From the NCBI GenBank assembly GCA_032718865.1, contig JALUTQ010000004.1, forward strand, positions 1,612,001 to 1,676,000: a DNA stretch of 64,000 nt, written 5' to 3'. The stretch comes from Tilletia caries (lineage: Eukaryota; Basidiomycota; Exobasidiomycetes; Tilletiales; Tilletiaceae). The translations under genes were made by a program, and so were the position numbers. Positions 1 through 12,630 of this stretch are shown one piece after another. The notes below the pieces were generated by a model that had not been told where the DNA came from, made no database searches, and saw nothing but the letters and a program-made list of their open reading frames with translations. How positions within the stretch are numbered: the first letter of the stretch is position 1; each line of letters begins with the position of its first letter.

Positions 1-3000
1 ATATTCGGTCAGAACTCGACAACGACGCTGCCCACGAGCTTCTCACTTCACACACAGCTCAATCACACGCTCATCTATCTTTCTGTAATAGTTTTTCATT
101 TGTGAGAAATGCAATCTTCCTTACTTAGTAGACTCGGACAGCTCTGATCACTTCCTCCGGACGACCACGACCATGATGTCCGATTATAGGGGGGGAAACT
201 ATGTCATTTTTTTATTTACAATCAATGGAAATGATAGCTAAAGTGTTCCTGGTCATGGATGTTAAGGTTTGGGAGAGATTGAGCTAGAATTGAGCGAGAT
301 TGCTTAGTACAAACTCGGCGGCTACTTAGTACCCCCTGCGCGCGACGCACATATTCGGTCAGAACTCGACAACGACGCTGCCCACGAGCTTCTCACTTCA
401 CACACAGCTCAATCACACGCTCATCTATCTTTCTGTAATAGTTTTTCATTTGTGAGAAATGCAATCTTCCTTACTTAGTAGACTCGGACAGCTCTGATCA
501 CTTCCTCCGGACGACCACGACCATGATGTCCGATTATAGGGGGGGAAACTATGTCATTTTTTTATTTACAATCAATGGAAATGATAGCTAAAGTGTTCCT
601 GGTCATGGATGTTAAGGTTTGGGAGAGATTGAGCTAGAATTGAGCGAGATTGCTTAGTACAAACTCGGCGGCTACTTAGTACCCCTGCGCGCGACGCACA
701 TATTCGGTCAGAACTCGACAACGACGCTGCCCACGAGCTTCTCACTTCACACACAGCTCAATCACACGCTCATCTATCTTTCTGTAATAGTTTTTCATTT
801 GTGAGAAATGCAATCTTCCTTACTTAGTAGACTCGGACAGCTCTGATCACTTCCTCCGGACGACCACGACCATGATGTCCGATTATAGGGGGAAACTATG
901 TCATTTTTTATTTACAATCAATGGAAATGATAGCTAAAGTGTTCCTGGTCATGGATGTTAAGGTTTGGGAGAGATTGAGCTAGAATTGAGCGAGATTGCT
1001 TAGTACAAACTCGGCGGCTACTTAGTACCCCTGCGCGCGACGCACATATTCGGTCAGAACTCGACAACGACGCTGCCCACGAGCTTCTCACTTCACACAC
1101 AGCTCAATCACACGCTCATCTATCTTTCTGTAATAGTTTTCATTTGTGAGAAATGCAATCTTCCTTACTTAGTAGACTCGGACAGCTCTGATCACTTCCT
1201 CCGGACGACCACGACCATGATGTCCGATTATAGGGGGGGAAACTATGTCATTTTTTTATTTACAATCAATGGAAATGATAGCTAAAGTGTTCCTGGTCAT
1301 GGATGTTAAGGTTTGGGAGAGATTGAGCTAGAATTGAGCGAGATTGCTTAGTACAAACTCGGCGGCTACTTAGTACCCCTGCGCGCGACGCACATATTCG
1401 GTCAGAACTCGACAACGACGCTGCCCACGAGCTTCTCACTTCACACACAGCTCAATCACACGCTCATCTATCTTTCTGTAATAGTTTTTCATTTGTGAGA
1501 AATGCAATCTTCCTTACTTAGTAGACTCGGACAGCTCTGATCACTTCCTCCGGACGACCACGACCATGATGTCCGATTATAGGGGGGGAAACTATGTCAT
1601 TTTTTTATTTACAATCAATGGAAATGATAGCTAAAGTGTTCCTGGTCATGGATGTTAAGGTTTGGGAGAGATTGAGCTAGAATTGAGCGAGATTGCTTAG
1701 TACAAACTCGGCGGCTACTTAGTACCCCTGCGCGCGACGCACATATTCGGTCAGAACTCGACAACGACGCTGCCCACGAGCTTCTCACTTCACACACAGC
1801 TCAATCACACGCTCATCTATCTTTCTGTAATAGTTTTTCATTTGTGAGAAATGCAATCTTCCTTACTTAGTAGACTCGGACAGCTCTGATCACTTCCTCC
1901 GGACGACCACGACCATGATGTCCGATTATAGGGGGAAACTATGTCATTTTTTATTTACAATCAATGGAAATGATAGCTAAAGTGTTCCTGGTCATGGATG
2001 TTAAGGTTTGGGAGAGATTGAGCTAGAATTGAGCGAGATTGCTTAGTACAAACTCGGCGGCTACTTAGTACCCCTGCGCGCGACGCACATATTCGGTCAG
2101 AACTCGACAACGACGCTGCCCACGAGCTTCTCACTTCACACACAGCTCAATCACACGCTCATCTATCTTTCTGTAATAGTTTTTCATTTGTGAGAAATGC
2201 AATCTTCCTTACTTAGTAGACTCGGACAGCTCTGATCACTTCCTCCGGACGACCACGACCATGATGTCCGATTATAGGGGGGGAAACTATGTCATTTTTA
2301 TTTACAATCAATGGAAATGATAGCTAAAGTGTTCCTGGTCATGGATGTTAAGGTTTGGGAGAGATTGAGCTAGAATTGAGCGAGATTGCTTAGTACAAAC
2401 TCGGCGGCTACTTAGTACCCCTGCGCGCGACGCACATATTCGGTCAGAACTCGACAACGACGCTGCCCACGAGCTTCTCACTTCACACACAGCTCAATCA
2501 CACGCTCATCTATCTTTCTGTAATAGTTTTTCATTTGTGAGAAATGCAATCTTCCTTACTTAGTAGACTCGGACAGCTCTGATCACTTCCTCCGGACGAC
2601 CACGACCATGATGTCCGATTATAGGGGGAAACTATGTCATTTTTTATTTACAATCAATGGAAATGATAGCTAAAGTGTTCCTGGTCATGGATGTTAAGGT
2701 TTGGGAGAGATTGAGCTAGAATTGAGCGAGATTGCTTAGTACAAACTCGGCGGCTACTTAGTACCCCTGCGCGCGACGCACATATTCGGTCAGAACTCGA
2801 CAACGACGCTGCCCACGAGCTTCTCACTTCACACACAGCTCAATCACACGCTCATCTATCTTTCTGTAATAGTTTTTCATTTGTGAGAAATGCAATCTTC
2901 CTTACTTAGTAGACTCGGACAGCTCTGATCACTTCCTCCGGACGACCACGACCATGATGTCCGATTATAGGGGGGGAAACTATGTCATTTTTATTTACAA

Positions 3001-6000
3001 TCAATGGAAATGATAGCTAAAGTGTTCCTGGTCATGGATGTTAAGGTTTGGGAGAGATTGAGCTAGAATTGAGCGAGATTGCTTAGTACAAACTCGGCGG
3101 CTACTTAGTACCCCTGCGCGCGACGCACATATTCGGTCAGAACTCGACAACGACGCTGCCCACGAGCTTCTCACTTCACACACAGCTCAATCACACGCTC
3201 ATCTATCTTTCTGTAATAGTTTTTCATTTGTGAGAAATGCAATCTTCCTTACTTAGTAGACTCGGACAGCTCTGATCACTTCCTCCGGACGACCACGACC
3301 ATGATGTCCGATTATAGGGGGAAACTATGTCATTTTTTATTTACAATCAATGGAAATGATAGCTAAAGTGTTCCTGGTCATGGATGTTAAGGTTTGGGAG
3401 AGATTGAGCTAGAATTGAGCGAGATTGCTTAGTACAAACTCGGCGGCTACTTAGTACCCCTGCGCGCGACGCACATATTCGGTCAGAACTCGACAACGAC
3501 GCTGCCCACGAGCTTCTCACTCCACACACAGCTCAATCACATCATCACGCATCTTTCTGTAGTAGTAACTAGGTCTGAGAAATACAATCTTCTTTACTTA
3601 GTAGACTCGGACAGCTCTGATCACTTCCTCTGCCCGACCACGACCATGATGTCCGATTATAGGGGGAAACTATGTCATTTTTTATTTACAATCAATGGAA
3701 ATGATAGCTAAAGTGTTCCTGGTCATGGATGTTAAGGTTTGGGAGAGATTGAGCTAGAATTGAGCGAGATTGCTTAGTACAAACTCGGCGGCTACTTAGT
3801 ACCCCCTGCGCGCGACGCACATATTCGGTCAGAACTCGACAACGACGCTGCCCACGAGCTTCTCACTTCACACACAGCTCAATCACACGCTCATCTATCT
3901 TTCTGTAATAGTTTTTCATTTGTGAGAAATGCAATCTTCCTTACTTAGTAGACTCGGACAGCTCTGATCACTTCCTCTGCCCGACCACGACCATGATGTC
4001 CGATTATAGGGGGAAACTATGTCATTTTTTTATTTACAATCAATGGAAATGATAGCTAAAGTGTTCCTGGTCATGGATGTTAAGGTTTGGGAGAGATTGA
4101 GCTAGAATTGAGCGAGATTGCTTAGTACAAACTCGGCGGCTACTTAGTACCCCTGCGCGCGACGCACATATTCGGTCAGAACTCGACAACGACGCTGCCC
4201 ACGAGCTTCTCACTTCACACACAGCTCAATCACACGCTCATCTATCTTTCTGTAATAGTTTTTCATTTGTGAGAAATGCAATCTTCCTTACTTAGTAGAC
4301 TCGGACAGCTCTGATCACTTCCTCCGGACGACCACGACCATGATGTCCGATTATAGGGGGAAACTATGTCATTTTTTATTTACAATCAATGGAAATGATA
4401 GCTAAAGTGTTCCTGGTCATGGATGTTAAGGTTTGGGAGAGATTGAGCTAGAATTGAGCGAGATTGCTTAGTACAAACTCGGCGGCTACTTAGTACCCCT
4501 GCGCGCGACGCACATATTCGGTCAGAACTCGACAACGACGCTGCCCACGAGCTTCTCACTTCACACACAGCTCAATCACACGCTCATCTATCTTTCTGTA
4601 ATAGTTTTCATTTGTGAGAAATGCAATCTTCCTTACTTAGTAGACTCGGACAGCTCTGATCACTTCCTCCGGACGACCACGACCATGATGTCCGATTATA
4701 GGGGGAAACTATGTCATTTTTTATTTACAATCAATGGAAATGATAGCTAAAGTGTTCCTGGTCATGGATGTTAAGGTTTGGGAGAGATTGAGCTAGAATT
4801 GAGCGAGATTGCTTAGTACAAACTCGGCGGCTACTTAGTACCCCTGCGCGCGACGCACATATTCGGTCAGAACTCGACAACGACGCTGCCCACGAGCTTC
4901 TCACTTCACACACAGCTCAATCACACGCTCATCTATCTTTCTGTAATAGTTTTCATTTGTGAGAAATGCAATCTTCCTTACTTAGTAGACTCGGACAGCT
5001 CTGATCACTTCCTCCGGACGACCACGACCATGATGTCCGATTATAGGGGGAAACTATGTCATTTTTTATTTACAATCAATGGAAATGATAGCTAAAGTGT
5101 TCCTGGTCATGGATGTTAAGGTTTGGGAGAGATTGAGCTAGAATTGAGCGAGATTGCTTAGTACAAACTCGGCGGCTACTTAGTACCCCTGCGCGCGACG
5201 CACATATTCGGTCAGAACTCGACAACGACGCTGCCCACGAGCTTCTCACTTCACACACAGCTCAATCACACGCTCATCTATCTTTCTGTAATAGTTTTTC
5301 ATTTGTGAGAAATGCAATCTTCCTTACTTAGTAGACTCGGACAGCTCTGATCACTTCCTCCGGACGACCACGACCATGATGTCCGATTATAGGGGGAAAC
5401 TATGTCATTTTTTATTTACAATCAATGGAAATGATAGCTAAAGTGTTCCTGGTCATGGATGTTAAGGTTTGGGAGAGATTGAGCTAGAATTGAGCGAGAT
5501 TGCTTAGTACAAACTCGGCGGCTACTTAGTACCCCTGCGCGCGACGCACATATTCGGTCAGAACTCGACAACGACGCTGCCCACGAGCTTCTCACTTCAC
5601 ACACAGCTCAATCACACGCTCATCTATCTTTCTGTAATAGTTTTTCATTTGTGAGAAATGCAATCTTCCTTACTTAGTAGACTCGGACAGCTCTGATCAC
5701 TTCCTCCGGACGACCACGACCATGATGTCCGATTATAGGGGGAAACTATGTCATTTTTTATTTACAATCAATGGAAATGATAGCTAAAGTGTTCCTGGTC
5801 ATGGATGTTAAGGTTTGGGAGAGATTGAGCTAGAATTGAGCGAGATTGCTTAGTACAAACTCGGCGGCTACTTAGTACCCCTGCGCGCGACGCACATATT
5901 CGGTCAGAACTCGACAACGACGCTGCCCACGAGCTTCTCACTTCACACACAGCTCAATCACACGCTCATCTATCTTTCTGTAATAGTTTTTCATTTGTGA

Positions 6001-7225
6001 GAAATGCAATCTTCCTTACTTAGTAGACTCGGACAGCTCTGATCACTTCCTCCGGACGACCACGACCATGATGTCCGATTATAGGGGGAAACTATGTCAT
6101 TTTTATTTACAATCAATGGAAATGATAGCTAAAGTGTTCCTGGTCATGGATGTTAAGGTTTGGGAGAGATTGAGCTAGAATTGAGCGAGATTGCTTAGTA
6201 CAAACTCGGCGGCTACTTAGTACCCCTGCGCGCGACGCACATATTCGGTCAGAACTCGACAACGACGCTGCCCACGAGCTTCTCACTTCACACACAGCTC
6301 AATCACACGCTCATCTATCTTTCTGTAATAGTTTTTCATTTGTGAGAAATGCAATCTTCCTTACTTAGTAGACTCGGACAGCTCTGATCACTTCCTCCGG
6401 ACGACCACGACCATGATGTCCGATTATAGGGGGAAACTATGTCATTTTTTATTTACAATCAATGGAAATGATAGCTAAAGTGTTCCTGGTCATGGATGTT
6501 AAGGTTTGGGAGAGATTGAGCTAGAATTGAGCGAGATTGCTTAGTACAAACTCGGCGGCTACTTAGTACCCCTGCGCGCGACGCACATATTCGGTCAGAA
6601 CTCGACAACGACGCTGCCCACGAGCTTCTCACTTCACACACAGCTCAATCACACGCTCATCTATCTTTCTGTAATAGTTTTCATTTGTGAGAAATGCAAT
6701 CTTCCTTACTTAGTAGACTCGGACAGCTCTGATCACTTCCTCCGGACGACCACGACCATGATGTCCGATTATAGGGGGAAACTATGTCATTTTTTATTTA
6801 CAATCAATGGAAATGATAGCTAAAGTGTTCCTGGTCATGGATGTTAAGGTTTGGGAGAGATTGAGCTAGAATTGAGCGAGATTGCTTAGTACAAACTCGG
6901 CGGCTACTTAGTACCCCTGCGCGCGACGCACATATTCGGTCAGAACTCGACAACGACGCTGCCCACGAGCTTCTCACTTCACACACAGCTCAATCACACG
7001 CTCATCTATCTTTCTGTAATAGTTTTCATTTGTGAGAAATGCAATCTTCCTTACTTAGTAGACTCGGACAGCTCTGATCACTTCCTCCGGACGACCACGA
7101 CCATGATGTCCGATTATAGGGGAGACTATGTCATTTTTTTATTTCAATGCATGTAAATGATAGCTACAGTCTTCCTGGTCATGGATGTGAAGGTTTTAGC
7201 GAGTTTGAGCGAGAATTGGGCGAGA
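1..7225. repeat. ~346-bp satellite, about 20 head-to-tail copies
   Basis: A tandem array with a 345-350 bp period fills the left edge and continues beyond it. Copies are almost identical; most length differences come from two homopolymers, a G run of 5 or 7 and a T run of 5-8. One stretch (about 3538-3635) is clearly diverged, and the next unit shares its CTCTGCCCGACC variant. The last unit decays from about 7120 to 7225, marking the edge of the array. Each monomer contains short direct repeats of CTTAGTA. A 60-codon ORF is present in nearly every unit, but homogenised DNA conserves any ORF, so I do not call it coding. Confidence 0.97.
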
Positions 7226-7727
7226 GCTGTCAGTTTCCAGTCCGCGAGAACTTCAGTGCATCGTGAATCACATATCCTCAAACACAGTGAGTACATAGGA
7301 ATTATGTGGTTCGCCAAATCACCTGTCCTTTGTCAATCAGTATATCTCGGTTTCTATTTTCTCACGACCTCAAAGGAGTATACACAATGTAAGGACAAAA
7401 AAAGAGGGGTCAGGGGGGGGGAACGCCCCCCTGTGAAGGTGAGTAAAACGGGCTGAAAACGGTCAATATGGAGATTGGAGTGAAAATGAAAATTCTTCAC
7501 TTTCGAGGTCTCAAAAAAGTCTGGGGAAGGCCTAATGGCAAAAAAGCCATGGTCACTATTGAGAGGTGGGGGCCGACTGATGAGGAGTCTCTGGGTGCTT
7601 CGACTGTAAAAGAGCGGTGAATATGGCGAGTTTTTTGAAATGTTTTGGGTCGAGTCCGAAAATTTGAGGCAGAATTCTCGGCCGGAGCCACCTGAATCCC
7701 ACGTGGCCCATATGTTATGCACCTCTT
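7226..7727. other. Non-coding spacer after the satellite
   Basis: No convincing gene is present. Overlapping ORFs on both strands of up to 130 codons have no recognisable domain and overlap each other. The only structure is the Helentron-like terminus listed at 7505-7556. Confidence 0.5.
7505..7556 (+). mobile_element. Possible Helentron-like 3' terminus related to element X
   Basis: The sequence CTCAAAAAAGTCTGGGGAA (7510-7528) matches the subterminal 3' repeat of X at 25.79 and 23.03 kb with few differences. As in X it is followed by a short hairpin, ATGGC / GCCAT at 7535-7539 and 7546-7550, but with a different stem sequence. This suggests the 3' end of another member of the family, with its body to the left, where the satellite lies. 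No matching 5' end is visible in the window. Confidence 0.4.
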
Positions 7728-7861
7728 TAAATCGATATTGGGCCAATCCCAGCCGATATATCGGCTTAGGCAGGATTGCCGATATTTACATACGGCCCAA
7801 GCTCGTCCCACCCGGATCGTATCGGATTATCGAGGATATCGGCTTAAACAATATCGATTTA
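7728..7861. mobile_element. Small foldback element rich in ATATCG words
   Basis: A perfect 13-bp terminal inverted repeat (TAAATCGATATTG) bounds 134 bp. The interior holds palindromes such as GCCGATATATCGGC and repeated GATATCGG words. The design resembles the palindromic-word MITEs elsewhere in the window. I see no clear target-site duplication, so the transposon class is unknown. Confidence 0.45.
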
Positions 7862-8258
7862 TCGAGGGAGTACTGTAATCAGTTAGACAAGGAGACGAGC
7901 GCATCAAATTGGGGGTTGAGCTTGGAGCTCGAACGCCGTGTCCGCCGCTGCGTGCGGTCTCCCAAGCAGCCCAACCGGCCTGCTGCGGTGGACACGACGG
8001 ACCCCAAATGAGCGAAGAAGCCAGACCCCAAGTGAGCGAGAGGAACGACTGGACTCTGGAGATGAAGGAAATGAGATTTGGGAAGGCGCAGTGGTCGGAA
8101 AAACGAAGACCAGGCACCGGGCACTGGGGAACAACGAGGGAAAAGGGTGGAGGCGACGGCTGGAAGGTGGGGACCGGGACAGAGGGAAACGCAAGGGGGA
8201 GAAAGGGAAGGGAGCAGATGGGAAAAGATGGAAATGAGCAGTGGGGACGCACGTCTAC
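7862..8258 (-). other. Non-coding DNA downstream of the DIRS recombinase
   Basis: This stretch follows the stop of the tyrosine recombinase on the minus strand and probably contains the 3' untranslated or terminal-repeat region of the DIRS element. I found no matching repeat at the other end of the element near 36.8-37.0 kb, so the terminus is undefined. Pyrimidine-rich minus-strand sequence makes long overlapping ORFs that I do not accept as genes. Confidence 0.35.
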
Positions 8259-9868
8259 TCAGCCGTGAGTCGGATCCACATCAGCAAAGGCGCGACCGGC
8301 CGCAACATACAACCGACGGAGGTAGACGAGCATCGCATCGGACTTCCATCGGCCGTGTCGCCGAATGTCTGCTTCAGAGATCCCGGCGGCCATGTAGAAG
8401 GTGGTGCCGCCAATGCGAAGACAGTGTGCCGTGATGGGTGCGCGTCGGGCTGCGGTAAGAGCTGCATTTGCGGTATCGACGCAGAACTGTGTACGAAGCT
8501 CGTGAACCAGACCATCCTTGTCAATGAAAGCGAAAGCGCCTGCGTCGGGAGGGACCTCAGAGTTTACGTGCAAGTGCCACCGCACTGCGGCAACGGGGCA
8601 GATGGAGGGGGACGTGCGTTGTTCCGCTGCAATGAGATCCACGCCATTCGGGCCCTGCACTTTTTCCGTAGGGAGACGGAGGATCGCCGTTGGTGCCACC
8701 GAACCTTCTCGACTTCGCAGTGACCAATGACAACGTGAGCTTCGGTCACGAGGGTCTCGAGAAGCGGAGAGGACATCGACCGTTAACTCGCCCAGGCGAG
8801 CAAGGGCAAAGACGCAAAGGAGAGGCACGCCCAGATCGCCGCCGAGGCCCGGTCTCGCTCAATCGGCAACGCATTGCGAATCACGTAGAGGTCGTCCAGG
8901 CGCACCGGTGGACGCGATGGAACCGCTTCCGGCTGCAGAAGACGAGCAGCACGTCCTATGCGTTTGGAAATGATAGAGTCTACCGAAAAATCGTAACCGT
9001 GAATGCTGTGCCACAGGGCGAGCGCAGAGCGGCGTGTTGTGTAGGTAGATGCGCGAATGTCCTCGAGGTTGTCTGCAAGGTATCGAAGCAAAACTGTTTC
9101 GGGAATGGGCAATCTTTGAGCAGGAGGGATGTTGTTACGTTCGCACCAACCAAGGAAGGCTCGGACCGCACTTCCGTAATCCTTGAGTGTCTTCTTTACG
9201 ACTGAAGAAGCAATGGAAACCTTCAGCTTCCCACGAGCATCCGCAGAAAGGGTGCTCCAGCGAGCGCTGAGCTGGGTGGACAGCGGCTCAACGTGCAAGA
9301 GAACGTCCTCGCGAGGGAGGAAATTTGCCAGCGCGAGGGAAAGAGGTGGAAAAGTCCGATTGCGTGTAGAGAGAGTACCAAAACGAGCCCGCCCTCGCAC
9401 CGAAGAACGTTTTTGGGCTCCGGGCCGTGCAGAGCTTGAACCGACGGCGGGAGACACTGGGCCGAGAGGGCTGAGCGGGCGGGAAGGAGCGGAAGGTGGA
9501 GGACGGGAGGAGCCTGGAGGAATGGAGAGGGAAGAGCGAGTGGAAGGAGAAAGCGAGGAGGTGGGTGGCGAGGAGAAATGAGGCGCAGGTGGAGAGAAAG
9601 AAGTCGAGAAGGCCAGGATTGTGGAGAACGGAGGACGCTGGGACGCCGATGCAGAGGATGGAGAAGGCAGTGATGATGGGAGTGTAGAGAGACGAGAAGG
9701 CGAGGGTACTGGTGGGGTGGCATGGATGTTTGGTGCGGTGAAGGATGGTGAGAAGGAAGAAAAACGCAGGTTATGAGAGGGGTGCGCAGAGATCATCGTT
9801 GCGGCGGGAGTACCGGTCGGAACCCTCGACGACCTGAGAGAGGGGAACGACCGCCCGTCAGCGCTCAT
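8259..9868 (-). pseudogene. DIRS tyrosine recombinase (frameshifted)
   Basis: This would integrate the circular cDNA intermediate of a DIRS element using a tyrosine nucleophile. The first 361 codons (9868-8783) hold a Ser/Pro-rich leader of about 200 residues and the SAM-like N-terminal core-binding region. After a one-base frame change near 8790-8830 the catalytic half continues to 8259. The visible catalytic set is Arg in LARLGEL, HCLRIGG (HxxR), HGRW, and Tyr in SDAMLVYLR, in the usual order. The start codon overlaps the stop of the RT-RNase H frame as ATGA (9865-9868). There is no intron-like sequence at the frame change, so I read it as a lesion or sequencing error. Confidence 0.85.
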
Positions 9869-10808
9869 GCGCTAGGCAGGACGCTGGCCACCAGCGGCCA
9901 GGGGTCCTGCAGGTTGATGGGGAACGGTTGAAACCCGGACGTGTCGCCGCGCGAGACGCGATCTGCGGGGTTGTGGTGGGTGTTGACATACGATGGACTG
10001 ATTTCGATTCCCGCCATCGAAGCGCTAGCCACCATCCGCACAAAAGTCTCGTTCACCTGCTCAGAGGCGGAGTGTCCCTTCAGCCAACCGTAAATCACAC
10101 CCTTGTTGTCACCCAGGACAGAGAGCACGCAATCTCGCTCCCCGAGCCCGATAGCGGCCAGCACCAGGGCTTCCATGGCCCAGGCTTCTGCTACACCCAT
10201 GTCCAGACCCTTGAGGTCCTTCCAGCCGACGGGAAGGGGCCAGAACTTGGCGAATGGCCCGCAGATGATTCCAAGCCCATCGTCGCAGGCATCCGACGCG
10301 TAGAGGACTGTGGTGATGCGAGGAGGAGGACGGAAGGAGCGGAGGACAGGTCCTTTCTCGAGAAAATCGGCCCATTGTCCGAATTCTGATCGAAGGGCTG
10401 TGGTGGTGTGATGAAAAACGTAGGGCGCAAACAAAGAACGTCGGAAAGCCATGATGCTGGATAGTCGGCACCGTTTGTCCGGGGCGAAGAGGCATACGCG
10501 GAGAAGCGAACCGACCAAACTATCCATTTCGGCCCGTCCGATACGCCGAGACGGAGTCGATAGGATTGCTCGAGCTTTGCTCGCGTATTTCATGCGCTTG
10601 CTCTCCGGCAGGGCCATAGTCATGGCATCGAGGTCCCACTCGATGCCTGTTAAGACGAACCGACGGGAGAAATTGAAACCTTTCTTGTCCGGGGGATGCA
10701 GCGGCCAGCCAAGGCGGGCGAACTCCGCCCGCACCTGCTCCTCCGTGATGCCAGAAGCGGGACCAGCCGCTCGAATGGCCCCAATGTCGTCTACCCACGA
10801 GCCAAACT
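9865..10808 (-). CDS. DIRS reverse transcriptase C-terminal part plus RNase H
   Basis: The open frame enters from the X insertion point with KFGSWVDDIG, the RT catalytic motif (WVDD in place of the common YxDD), and continues through the RT thumb into RNase H. RNase H acidic residues are visible in order: YASDAC, AEAWAMEAL, LGDNKG and NPADRVSRG. The RT N-terminal half lies at 25827-27458; removing X joins the two in frame. The frame ends at 9865 in TGA, overlapping the recombinase ATG, an arrangement that would allow coupled reinitiation. RT and RNase H would act in the cytoplasmic or nuclear RNP of the element. Confidence 0.88.
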
Positions 10809-11324
10809 TTCCCCAGACTTTAGTATGGGGTTATATCTGCCCCTTAGATCTTACGGCCGAGACGAATGTTGCAACATCCCTCGAATAAAATCTTTCAAAA
10901 CTTCTTGAAATCTTCTCAAACTTCGCCTGGGTGTCCGTGTTCTAAGCATCCATCGACGCTCTCGATTTCTCCCAGTTTTTATTTGTGAAGATAGCAATTT
11001 GCTGTTCACATGCCGTCCTTCCGCCGTTCGTTGCCCGTTTCTGTCTCTCTTCCACCTCCACTTTTTCCCACGCCTTCGATAGCCATGGTCAAAAGTCAAA
11101 ACCCTCCGAGGAAGTTCATAGCCATATGTAGTCAAAACTCAAAACCCTCCGAGAAAGTTGAAAGGTCTTCAACTTTTTGACCAACGCATTACGCAGCTAC
11201 TGCCTACCAAGTACCAAGTACCAACTGCCCAACTTACTCCAGCGTTCACTAACCTTCAACCCTGACCTGCCTACAACTCACAAGTTGTGCCAGTGGTAAG
11301 TTGCTTGAGATACACGCCTACATC

Positions 11325-11990
11325 CAGTGTTGAACAACATACTATAGTATACTGTTTTCAGGGGCTCGGGTAGTATACTCCATACTACCTTTGGTCATCG
11401 GGAGGACGAAGGTAGTATATAGGATAGGATAGTATGGTAGTATTTCCTATAATACTACTATACTCCAAGGCCAAAAAGGGGTAGTACTATAGTATTATGA
11501 TATCACTACTATAGTATGCGCAAATTTCCATCATACTATAGTAGTAGTATAATACTTAAATACTTCCTTCTCAAACACAATCCAGGGAAAGATAATATAC
11601 TATAGTAGTGCTATAGTAATAGTATATGCATACTATAGGGCTACCATATACTATCGTAGAAGTATAGTATAATCGGCAGGTAGTATAGTATACTGATGAT
11701 TATATGTATACTATAGTGCTATTTTATACTATCGTAGGAGTATAGTATAATTTTCAGGGAGTATAGTATACTATAGGTATACTATAGTACTTTGAGACGA
11801 CGTGCTCGGGGTCTCGTACCAAAATTGGCACTATAGTATACTATAACCTCCGCCAGATTTTGAAATAGTATATAGTATGTTTTCCAAAAAATTCTCCCGG
11901 GACCCGATAGTATATAGTATGTTTTTGCAAATAGTATATATACTATAGTATATAGGAATACTCCATACTCCAATAGTATGTTCAACACTG
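11325..11990. mobile_element. hAT-type MITE A (TATAGTATACTATA words)
   Basis: A perfect 12-bp inverted repeat (CAGTGTTGAACA / TGTTCAACACTG) is flanked by the 8-bp duplication CCTACATC at 11317-11324 and 11991-11998. The short X copy has the corresponding site only once, with no insert. The 666-bp interior is packed with TAGTATACTATA-type palindromes and has no coding capacity. A CAGGGGCTCGGG motif near 11360 resembles the terminal core of the other hAT families in the window. An 8-bp TSD and CA...TG ends point to the hAT superfamily. Confidence 0.9.
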
Positions 11991-12021
11991 CCTACATCTA
12001 CCAGGTGATGGTGCTCCAAAA

Positions 12022-12112
12022 TGCTACTGACTACTGAGTACTGACTAGTGAGTAGTGACTACTGAGTACTGACTACTGACTACTGACTACTGACTACTGA
12101 CTAGGAGTACTG
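12022..12112. repeat. ACTGACT-type minisatellite inside X
   Basis: Short tandem units of about 7 bp (TGACTAC and variants) follow the MITE A insertion point. The short X copy has the same array at about 23447-23510 on the opposite strand with a different copy number. Internal tandem repeats are common in non-autonomous Helentrons. Confidence 0.8.
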
Positions 12113-12575
12113 AGGTCTGACTGTCTGAGTGCTGACATTCCTGCGTTCTTTTCTATTCCGATTTTATTCTTGCTGCTGGTAGATGGTAGTCCGGACTCCG
12201 GGGTCCTGAACCCTGATCAGCTTCATTGCTTCTATTTTAATCTCCTACGTTCTACTGGACTTGGCCTTACAATATTGACCCATTGTCATATGCATTCATG
12301 CTGCATGCTGCATTCATCATCGCGGGCAGCATTGCCTATTTTCTGACTTCTCAGAACACTCTTGCAAGAACGAATGCACTCACACACTGAGCGTCATTCT
12401 ATCAGATGAATGAGATACTGATCTGCTCATCAGACATCAGCTCATCTGCTCATCAGACATCAGCTCATCTGCTCATGGGCTCATCCGCTCATCATATACG
12501 TCATGTGTGACAACTTACGGCGGAGAGCTCGAAGGGTAGCGAAGCTACCCTGAGAGCGAGGCGCGGTAAGCGTCA
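12113..12575 (+). other. X-specific segment missing from the short X copy
   Basis: This part of X has no counterpart in the 1049-bp copy at 22998-24046, where the sequence passes directly from the minisatellite to CATATCGATTTATC. It ends with a GC-rich hairpin block (12518-12570, AGGGTAGC / GCTACCCT) that is nearly repeated at 13416-13466. No gene is visible. Either it was lost from the short copy by recombination or gained by this one. Confidence 0.6.
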
Positions 12576-12630
12576 GTTCATATCGATTTATCAACTGTGG
12601 CCTGTGGGTCACCGATCAGGTACGCAATAC

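Noticed and set aside
572..6986. A 60-codon minus-strand ORF repeated in nearly every satellite unit
   Set aside because: The units are nearly identical DNA, so the ORF is kept by homogenisation. It has no domain and only a slight codon change in one copy.
1..7225. Satellite as a CRISPR-like or rDNA array
   Set aside because: The unit is continuous 346 bp without unique spacers and shows no rRNA features.
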